A stretch of DNA of 64,000 nt. Source: Takakia lepidozioides. Its lineage: Eukaryota > Streptophyta > Takakiopsida > Takakiales > Takakiaceae. Each line of letters begins with the position of its first letter. Position 1 is the first letter of the stretch. The notes under the pieces are model-generated. The model saw only the letters and a list, made by a program, of their open reading frames with translations, was not told the DNA's origin and did not search any database. Positions 1 through 8,390 of this stretch are shown here, one piece after another. Where the stretch lies: positions 35,294,042 to 35,358,041 of the forward strand of contig CM060734.1 of the NCBI GenBank assembly GCA_030704615.1. The letters run 5' to 3'. The position numbers were made by a program, and so were the translations under genes.

Positions 1-87
1 GAGTGGTGGAAACTTCCCCGTTCTAATCACAATTAGAGAACAATTCACAATGATGTTTGGCATTTTAGTCCTTAGGTTAGAAATGCC

Positions 88-1087
88 ATGTGGTTGGAAA
101 CATACAGGATGAAATATGCAGCATTTGGAAGGCTCTGCAATTTATTAACACATTTCATTCAAAGGCAATCAACAAATTGGACAAAGCCAATCGAAATTGA
201 TAAAGCAGTTGATATGGTTTTGCACAAGCTGACATTAGGGTACTCCACTAGGATCGTGACCAATCTGTTCTGTGTTGGCCGCAATACTATGTACTTGTAT
301 ACCAAGCTTATCACCGAGTGTCTATCTAATAAATATATCTTGTACTCACAATTTGTTAGCATACCTGAAGGAGAACGATTAGAATTTGTTACACATGGAT
401 TCTTGGAGGTTACAAGTTTGCCTAATCTATGTGGAGCTATGTTAGACGGCATCCGCATTAAGTTGGCTGAAAAACCAAACCTGATTTACGTGCCACCGGA
501 CTATTGGAATAGACATGATCACCATAGTGTACAGCCACAACTACATGTTCTGGGATGCATGTGTTAGTGCATCTGGAGGCACTCATGATGCAACACATTT
601 TCGAACATCTTCATTGTATCGCAAATTAATGAGTAGATAAATACTCCAACATCATATGTTGACAATTTCAGGAGTTCGAATTCATCCTTATATTGTTGGA
701 GATTATGCCTATCTTCTACTCATCAATTTGACAAAAGCTTACGAGTTAGCTAGGGTGTGTAGCCCAGACAAGGACGCATATGATAGAAATTTGCGCAAAG
801 CTAGAGTAAGAATAGAAAATTCTTTTGGACAACTGAAGAACAGATGGAGGTTGTTGAAGCGCTTGAATTTCATAAATCCATATGCCGCTCAAATTATCTT
901 GGCATGTGTTGCTTTACACAATTTCTACAAGATGTGTGGAGAAGAACCATTGGATAACTTCAATACCTGTGATTTGCATTGCGAGAGTAGTTTTAAGCCC
1001 AATGTAAGGATCATGAATTGGGTAGGAGCACGGGGGTCGCAAATCAGCTGCAACAAGTCCAAAGACTTCATTGTGACTTGTTCCTGA
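88..1087 (+). pseudogene. PIF/Harbinger transposase, broken
   Basis: Two same-strand frames (88-567 and 656-1087) together resemble a HARBI1-type DDE nuclease. The first has a helix-turn-helix-like segment and the first catalytic Asp in GAMLDGIRIKL (family norm GAIDGTHI). Just after position 540 the reading changes frame into text like FWDACVSASGGTHDATHF and then meets a stop near 640. The second frame carries the second Asp in IVGDYAYLL and the Glu in RVRIENSFGQLKNRW, followed by the typical ILACVALHNFY ending. All three catalytic positions are therefore recognisable, but the gene is disrupted by a frame change and a stop. The left end of the element is outside the window or unrecognised. 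Confidence 0.75.
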
Positions 1088-1440
1088 GTGGCAGCAACTT
1101 GATGTAGATGCTTGATTATAAGACGCTCATAAACCTTCAACTCCTTTGTATTCGATTGGTTGGCCTTCAAGGGTTCACATGCTTGCTGGAGCTCCCTGAG
1201 TTTCTGCTGGTGAATCTTCTCCAGCTTTACTGCAGACGGTGCAACAAGTGGCATTGCTCATGTGCGGCAGCGGCCGCTTGAGCTTCAGTTTCTGCCTTCT
1301 CTTTTTCAGCATCAGCCCTCTGCTTTGCCTCTGCCTCAGCCCTAGCTTTGATGTGCCTCTCCTTTTCTTCACGGGCAACAGTTTCCTGGCGACTAGCCTC
1401 CTCCTCAGGACCCCACGCAAGGTAGAAATGACTACCCTAA
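1005..1440 (-). pseudogene. Possible second protein of the PIF/Harbinger element (coiled-coil C-terminus)
   Basis: On the minus strand, tail-to-tail with the transposase, a frame from about 1440 to 1240 is very rich in Glu, Lys, Arg and Ala (segments like REEKERHIKARAEAEAKQR), which predicts a coiled coil. It ends at a stop near 1240. A second minus frame (1254-925) continues with another helical stretch (EKIHQQKLRELQQACEP). PIF/Harbinger elements usually encode a Myb/SANT-like accessory protein beside the transposase, and its C-terminal half is often helical. No Myb repeat is visible here, so the assignment rests on position and composition. Confidence 0.35.
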
Positions 1441-1632
1441 TTTGAATGACAATATTCCTCCTAGAAGACCTAACAGTGAAAGAGTCTCTAGCAGGGAGCA
1501 AAACTGATTCAAAATACACTCTAGAGTATTGAATAGAACATAGACATGATGATTAGCATGAACATTTAGATCTTTATTATACTTTGTCACTAATACCACA
1601 AAGCATGTTGCCCATGCTTGTAGATTATTCGA

Positions 1633-2400
1633 AGTCTCTTTACATTAGAGGCTCTAACTAATGGCCAACTCACTCAGTTTGAGTGAGGATTGGTGCCTTG
1701 GCATCCTTACACAAGCCTTAATACACTTATAGTGTGATAAGATGCAAAAACATATGGTGTGATACCATTCCACACACGCTGAGGTATATTCCCATTACAA
1801 TGTCTATGTTGCAATTCAAATGTCTCTTCACATTAGAGGCTCTAATTAATGGCCAACTCGCTCAATTTAAGTGAGGTTTGGTGTAATGGCTTCTTTACAT
1901 AGACCTGAACATTCTTATAGTGTGATGGGATACAAGAAAACATGGTGTGATGCCATTCCACACACCTAAAATGTCAGCCCTAAACCTTATGTGTTGCAAT
2001 TAAAGCCTTATTCACATTAAAGGCTCTAACTATTTGAGTGAGGGTTGGTGCAATGGGATCCTTACAAAAGCCTTCACAGATTTATATTGTTACATATGAT
2101 GCCAAAACAAATGGTGTGATATCATTCCACATACCTAAGATACCCCCTATATGCCTAATATATTGCAATTCAAAGTTATCTTCAAATTAGAGGCTATATC
2201 TAATGACCAACTCACTTAGTTTGAGTGGGGGTTGATGCAATGGCATCCTCACACAAGCCTTGCATAAATGTAATATGATGAAAGACAAGAAATTTTAATG
2301 TCATACCATGTCTAAACCCCTAATATGTGAAGGAATGTAATTGAAATAATAGTTCACTTAATTTGAGTGAGTGATGGTGCTAATGAATCATCGTTGTGGC
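1633..2400. repeat. Degenerate tandem repeat, about 165-190 bp period, about 4 copies
   Basis: Four diverged units and a partial fifth follow each other (starts near 1640, 1823, 2009, 2174, 2351). Each contains a version of CACATTAGAGGCTCTAAC, then TTTGAGTGAGGGTTGGTG, ACAAGCCTT, and ATGGTGTGATACCATTCCAC. Later units have internal deletions and more substitutions. No coding capacity is evident. The order of conserved blocks is constant, as expected for an old tandem satellite. Confidence 0.8.
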
Positions 2401-4580
2401 ATAACAATACCTTTCACATGAAAGACTGAAAGAAAACTTAAGACATGTGCATTATACGCTTTTAGGTAATACTTTCATACAAAGAGTTTCTCATTTGCAT
2501 CACATCTTGCTCCATGTGTTTAGTCTTGCACCGTATTTCAAAGTTTCATATAGTCATCTTAGATTCCTACAAGCACTAAGAAAAATCATCATGTCCAAAT
2601 AAAAAGCAAACTAAATCTATTACACCTGCTGCCTGCAAGGTCGACGCCTCCTCCTGCTTCCGTAACGAACGTACTCTACCCGTTGGTGGATTTTTTTCAA
2701 GAATTACTTGGTGACTTTCTAGTACTCTCACAAAGACGTAAATGAAAATGACGCATGACACGTGGAAGTCTATGATATGATACGAGCTTCCCAGAACGTA
2801 CGTTAGGCAGCATAACAAAGTTCTCTTTGCGATGGAGAATTGGGTTGTGCGGATGCGGGGGCTGCAGTGTAGAGATGCTTTGACAACGCTGCGCGCCGAG
2901 GCCCCACGTTATGGGAGCTGCGTTTCACGAACGTGTATGGCCTATGTGGCCTTGACATCAGCTCAAATTGAATGGAATCAACAAACAAAATTCACTATGA
3001 TATGGGAGCAAAAGATGCAATGGGGAGCATTCAATGAGTGGAGATTTAGAGGATATCATGAGATATGTGAGTGTCAGATACAAACAGTTTTAAGCACGTG
3101 AGTTAGTCTGTGTTATACCACCACATTTATTACCCCAAAGTGGACAAATCCCTACAACTTATAGGTCATCTTTGAAGATGAAATTTCTCACTCATAAATA
3201 TGTATAGCGGCCCCAGCTCCCACGGGCCAGCTTCTACTCTCGAATGTTTGAGGTTCTATTTCTAATTTTTCCTATTCACTATCCGCCTACAGTCACTAGG
3301 TACCTACCTCTCTGTGTTGTTCTTGTGCTATGGTTTAGCTATGTACATTTTTGCTTGTTCGTTTCTACCTCGTAGCCTCTCGTTTGCTTGTACATTGTTT
3401 CTCGGTATTAAAGCCTCTTATTGAGGTTCCAAGTTTACATTTTTAAGGGGGCTCTTAGCCCACGGACTCTCTCTTCCCTTACCATCTTATGCGTTTAATA
3501 TTCTTCTCATCCTCTTAGTTTTGGTCACGAAGTAGTGTAAGGTGGAGGCCCAAGGAACCCTCTAGAGTTTTATTGGCTCATCTTTATTCTGAAGAAGAGA
3601 CTATGCATCAGTGTCAAAATTTGCTAACCCCCCGTTATGCCTTCCCAAGGTGTAACATCTTTTCCTCTATTGAAAACTACTTTGATGTGTAACATGACCT
3701 CTCTCATGTAACATCTCATTACTGGAAATAAATGGATGAATTTCTAAGTTTACTATGGATGAAAATAGGTTCCACATTTCACAAGGAATGACTAGCCGCT
3801 TGCATAGAAAATATTAAAATAAATATCAATATCTTGGTAGTAAAGCCTTCAAGATGGCTTTTAGAGGCTTCTAGAAGCTGCTTTTCATCTTTATCAATCT
3901 GTTTGGGCACAACTTTTCATTTATACAAACACATGTCGTCATTTTCGTCCGGCCTTAGACTACTTGTGTTTAGGAGGGTTGTTAGGTTGTGTTTCAGTTT
4001 TTTCCGTCTTTTCTTGGACCATATATGATTAACTTACAACCTTTGCCAGGTTAAGTTTTTCTTATTAAGAAAAATTTGATTCGAGAGCCAATGTTTGTAT
4101 AGGTTAGGACATATCATTGTGACTCTATTATGTCATCATACTTTATAATAATATAATTTATACAAATCCAGGGTCATTCCCTAAATATTGACTATCTTCT
4201 ATTGTATTGTATCTATAAATAATCTATATACAGTCGACCCTGCTTTAATGTTAGGCCTCTAGAGTATGAATTTTCTAACAAATACCCAGGTATCACATAT
4301 AATCAATTTACAAGAGACAGAGTAAACGAGGTCATGCCAATGAAATATAACATTTATTCATTGAGTAGGTTGAAAATATGAAAGAATGTCGGTTTGTTGA
4401 CAAGTAGAATGCCTAGCTAAAATCGCTTCCTTATGGATTGCTAAGAACTTCATAAGACAAGCACTAGTATCGTTGTTTTGCTACAAGATATAAATGTAAA
4501 GTGTCAATGAACCTCATGAATGGATGAATGGATGCTCTATTTTGGGGATGTCTCTTTCTAGAATCTAACTACTACGGAGG
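2401..4580. other. No gene recognised
   Basis: AT-rich stretch with only short open frames and no recognisable protein motif. The part at 3160-3480 contains CT-rich text and a possible polyadenylation-like region but no clear repeat ends. I see nothing supportable here. Confidence 0.5.
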
Positions 4581-5100
4581 TGCTGTCGTGCGCATACATA
4601 TCGCTACACAACTACATCGCTGTCCAAACCACACCACACATATATGCACAATAAAGTAGTCTGCCACAATAAACCCACGAACACACTGTTTACACAAAAC
4701 ATGAAAACCAAACCATCACTCTTAGAAATAGTAGTCGAGCCAGGGGCACCCCAAGCTATGGGGACTCCACCCCACAACAACCTACACTCCCATCATGAGT
4801 ACACTCAGAACTAAACGCATGCAGGAGCTCGGTCGCGCAGGCTCAACTCGAGAAAGATGAGCCGCGCGACTGCCGCTCTCGTGAAGATAAGACGGACCAG
4901 GTGTCAAACTAAACTTGATACCTGATTAAACACTTGACCTAAATCCAAGTGTTAAATACAAATAATTAGTTTTATTCTAGCTGTTTTCACACTGTGCTTA
5001 TTTAACTTGACAGCTGTCGTGCGCATACATATCGCTACACAACTACATCGCTGTCCAAACCACACCACACATATATGCACAATAAAGTAGTCTGCCACAA
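4581..5100 (-). repeat. Probable 3' LTR region with internal duplicated ends
   Basis: On the plus strand this block starts TGCTGTCGTG and ends CTGCCACA, so it has TG...CA termini. Its right edge abuts the purine-rich tract of the gypsy element. It consists of an 89-bp sequence (4582-4670), a 343-bp unit (4671-5013) and the same 89-bp sequence again, perfectly repeated (5013-5101). Only the 343-bp unit recurs at 16231-16573. Either the LTR is about 520 bp with duplicated ends, or the 343-bp unit is a separate insertion into a short LTR accompanied by duplication. The sequence does not settle this. Confidence 0.55.
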
Positions 5101-5298
5101 TCGCCCCCCTAGCTGGTGGATAGGTCCCTCTACCTCCAGATAGCTACAAGATGTAATAGCCACAGCCGTACTAAGTCCTCTATCACTGTCCATATTGTAC
5201 TCAAACTCTATAGACCAAGAGGCCGGGTACAAGAGTAGCCCCATCGTTAGTCGCCATCTTGCAATCTGTGAACTTGAGCCAGGACCTCGTGTGTTCAA
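5035..5298 (-). pseudogene. C-terminal tail of the gypsy polyprotein
   Basis: Minus-strand open frame downstream of the PHD finger and running into the LTR edge. It carries an acidic and hydrophobic stretch (IEFEYNMDSDRG, then SCSYLEVEGPIHQLGG) that reaches the purine-rich tract. The same text, decayed, is recognisable at 32170-32290 in a second copy, which argues that it is part of the element. No known domain was recognised. It lies in a different frame from the PHD segment. Confidence 0.45.
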
Positions 5299-5359
5299 GG
5301 TCTCCTAGTAGCTGGGCTTTGCGTTTCTTGTTAGCCTTCCATGGTTGTATCCACTCCCA

Positions 5360-5674
5360 CTATCCAATGCAATGTGGACATAACCAATCCCCATCCGGAA
5401 CCATCTCAAGAGGTGGAGTCAAGCATCCCATATGCCAACCTCTAGAGCATCGATCGCACACCAGCATGGTGGCTGCCCCTTTAGCAGACCCACACAACAT
5501 GCACCTCAAACCTGCAGATACCACTACCAGGTTTGGGTCAATCCTGCCATCAACATTCGGAAGGTGACATGGCGCACAATTACGCACATGGTCCTTCCAA
5601 GTTATGCCATCCCGACCCTCCAAGACCAAGACGCCTGAGGCAAGACCTCTCGAACCCTCAAAATAACACGTCAT
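5360..5674 (-). CDS. PHD finger at the C-terminus of gypsy integrase
   Basis: The 104-residue segment contains a complete C4HC3 zinc signature: C58-x2-C61-x11-C73-x2-C76-x4-H81-x2-C84-x14-C99-x2-C102. The intervening text is typical of PHD fingers (MLVCDRCSRGWHMGCL, then PPLEMVPDGDWLCPHC). PHD fingers generally bind the histone H3 tail. Many gypsy elements (chromoviruses) carry a chromodomain in this position, which targets integration to chromatin, so the PHD may play that role. It is separated from the integrase core by a frame change near 5690. Upstream, in the integrase frame, text such as YRPGVRRFNPGDYVYL shows the usual integrase C-terminal fold leading into it. The decayed copy at 32.3-32.6 kb covers the same region. 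Confidence 0.85.
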   Translation of the reverse strand: MTCYFEGSRGLASGVLVLEGRDGITWKDHVRNCAPCHLPNVDGRIDPNLVVVSAGLRCMLCGSAKGAATMLVCDRCSRGWHMGCLTPPLEMVPDGDWLCPHCIG

Positions 5675-5783
5675 GCAGTCACATCCAAGGTCGTAGGAGC
5701 AGTCTGCTGCAGATAGACATAGTCACCAGGGTTGAATCTCCGAACCCCAGGACGATAGCCCCCACCACGTATGGTAGCATACC

Positions 5784-6474
5784 TCAACGTATCACGGTGT
5801 TGTGCAATGGCAAGGTTCTCGAAAGCCATGGGCATGACTCTCTTGAACAACTCTGCACGCTACTCACATGCACGTGCCCACACGTCCGGATCGTCAAGGT
5901 TAAGAACTGTAGCAGCTTCTCTGCGAATGGATGTAGGCAAATCCGGCTCTCGGCCAAAGAGAAGAAAGTATGGTGAGAAGGAGGCAAGTGATGCTTGCTT
6001 GCTGAACCTGTAGCCCATGGCTAACCAGGGTAACTGAAGGTCCCAATCTCCTAGGTGTCCGTTCTGCAAGCCATACTTGCGCAAACCCCTCTTTACTGTC
6101 TGAACAACTCTCTCTGCCAAGCCATCGGCTTCAGGATGATCCCGAGAAGTGGTGCGGTGGTCTATCAAGGCCTTGTCACACAAAGCCTGAAACTCCCCCA
6201 AGAACTCTCTCCCTTGGTCCGTGAGTACCTCAGCTGGAGCACCGAATCGGCTAAGCACACAATCCAGGAATGCATACGCAGCTCCCTCACTAGCCTTATC
6301 AGGCAATGGAACCAATTCAATCCACTTGGAGAAGTGCTCCACCATCACCAACACGTACTTGTTGTGGCGCATGGTCAGTGGCAACGGCCCTGCGAAGTCA
6401 AGACTCCACCTGTAGCCCAATCCATGATCGGAAGAGGGTGCAATTGTGGAGTAGGGGCGTTGAATGAAGCACAC
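5784..6474 (-). pseudogene. Gypsy integrase catalytic core, interrupted by a stop
   Basis: The minus frame 6474-5860 encodes the rve integrase core: first Asp in SLDFAGPLP (residue 26), second in LTDQGREF (residue 86), and the Glu in HPEADGLAERVVQ. A TAG at 5862-5860 interrupts the same frame after VWARACE. Reading then continues in frame through RAELFKRVMPMAFENLAIAQ and the C-terminal RFNPGDYVYL region to a second stop near 5690. A CAG-to-TAG change would explain the first stop. The core itself is intact. The junction with the zinc-binding part upstream (6375-7010) also changes frame, near 6430. Confidence 0.85.
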
Positions 6475-7010
6475 ACCCTGTCACACACCATGCACCTAGC
6501 CACAAATTGTTGCACCTCTGTGTGCATACCACGCCACCAATACTGCCCCTGCAGTAGACTATGAGTGCGTCGCACCCCAAAATGCCCCAACTCCTCATGG
6601 GCATGCCGCACTAACCGTGCCCGCTGTGTTGGGTGAGGCACAATCCTCACTCGACCATCCTCCCACACTCGGAGCAGGTGTGTCCCCTCCCACCTGAACC
6701 TCTTGGCTCGTTGTAGGATCCGATCCCTCTCCTTGGCAGTCATAGTGGCTGCCGTGTCTCCACTGCGGAGGTAGTCCAACACAACTGAATCCTCATGTAT
6801 ATCTTTGGCGCCACCCTGCTCATTGCTGGCCTCAGGGTCCTCAGACACTTGATCTACAGTCATCCCTGTTGTAGGTCCAACCTGGCCTTCCGCTGCCAAG
6901 ATACACAGAAATGCAGATGCATGCCATCCAGGCACCATCTCCTCGTCCGTCTCACCATGCCACCGAGCTCCAGTGTCATCCTGCTGGCTCGTGCATGGAT
7001 TGCGACTCAA
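6375..7010 (-). pseudogene. Gypsy RNase H connection and integrase zinc-binding domain
   Basis: This frame begins at MSRNPC, the segment that normally follows the RNase H tail (DGLSRNP in gypsy elements). It ends in the integrase HHCC domain: HEELGHFGVRRTH, then QYWWRGMHTEV and CMVCDR supply the His and Cys ligands. It is joined to the RT/RNase H frame by a one-base shift at about 7010-7020 and to the integrase core by another near 6430. The 90 residues in between are a poorly conserved linker. Confidence 0.8.
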
Positions 7011-8390
7011 CCCATCTGCATTTGATTGACCAAACCCGGTCGATGCACCACCTGAAAGTCATACTCTTGAAGGATGAGTGCCCACCGTGCAAGCTTCCCC
7101 GTAAGCTTGTCTGACTCCATCAACCACTTGAGTGGTTGGTGATCCGTGACAAGGGTGAAGAGATTGCCGTATAGATAGCACCTGAAGTGTGCCACGGCCC
7201 ACACTGCAGCTAAGCATTCTCCCTCATATGAGCTATACTTAGACTCTGCAGCATTGTTCGAGCGGCTAGCATAAGCCACTACAAACTCTCTTCCCTCATC
7301 ATCCACCTGTGTGAGCACCGCTCCAAGCCCCAACATGCTCCAATCTGTATGCAGCTGAAAAGGACGCCCCCTGATAGGTCGTCTCAAGATGGGCGCCGAG
7401 GTCAACCTCGCCTTGAGCTCTTGAAAAGCTTGTTCTTGCTCATCTTCCCACTGCCACTCCTGGTCCACCTTGGTCAGCTTGGTTAGAGCCTTTGCAATGG
7501 CACTAAATCCCTTAACAAACCGTCTGTAATAGTTTGCTAACCCCATGAAAGCTCGAACTCGGCTCACATCCGTGGGGCGTGGAACCTGTGCAATGGACTC
7601 TACCTTAGTCTGCTGTACCCCCAATCCTCCAGGATATATCATGTGACCCAGATACTCAATCTGGTTGTGGAAAAACTTGCACTTGCCCGGATGTAACTTC
7701 AATCCGTGCGTCCTCAAGCGCTCAAATACCCCCTGAAGGTGTCTCTCATGCTCCTCCACCGTAGCACTAAAGATGATGATGTCATCTATGTAGCACCGAG
7801 CAAACTCCACCCCTGCTAGAATCCTGTCCATGACTCTTTGAAACTCAGCGGGAGCGTTTTTAAGCCCAAATGGTAAGAACCGCCACTGGTATAGGCAATC
7901 CTTCCCGTGCTCATTGATCCCCCAGAATGCCGTCTTTTGCTTATCCGCCTCCTTGATCGGCAACTGGTGATATCCGGATCGTAAATCCAACGTGCTAAAG
8001 ACCTTGGAATGCCCAATGGCATCAAAGATCTCCTCTGGTGTTGGCATGGCATACCTATCGGACTTGGTCTGACGATTTACAGGCCGGTAATCACCGCACA
8101 TACGTCTCTCCGTCCAATTGCCATAGACATCCTTCTTAGCTGGCATCACTGTGGCTGAAGCATACTCTCCACCAGAGAGCTCCACCAAACCTGCCTCCCA
8201 GAGATCTTGAGTCCTCATCTGAATCAAAGACCTCTCCATGTCACTGTATCTATAGGGTCTCCGAAAGATTGGCGTGTCAGTGGCCAACTCAATACGGATC
8301 TCTTGACCCTTCAGTGCTCCCAAGTCCTTCAAACTGAAGGCAAAGCAATTCCTGTAAGCCCTCAGGAACCGCCGTATACGTCGTCTCTCT
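7007..8390 (-). CDS. Gypsy reverse transcriptase and RNase H
   Basis: Counting residues from 8332, the RT palm motifs are LDLRSGYHQ (115-123), FGLKNAPAEFQRVMD (155-169) and the catalytic YIDD (181-184). LGH and YYRRFVKGFS follow in the thumb and connection. RNase H then follows with the catalytic Asp in LHTDWSMLG (330), the Glu in SSYEGECLA and the Asp in VTDHQPLKW (397). The frame is open up to about 8390, where the text RAYRNCFAFSLKDLG is the usual gypsy RT N-terminus, so the true domain starts before 8332. It is joined to the methyltransferase frame by a shift inside a GAGAGAGA run near 8385. Reverse transcription of element RNA is the expected role. Confidence 0.93.

Noticed and set aside
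4581-5101. A TRIM mini-element with 89-bp LTRs and 343-bp interior
   Set aside because: No convincing primer site or purine tract flanks the 343-bp unit in either orientation, and the interior recurs alone at 16.2 kb.
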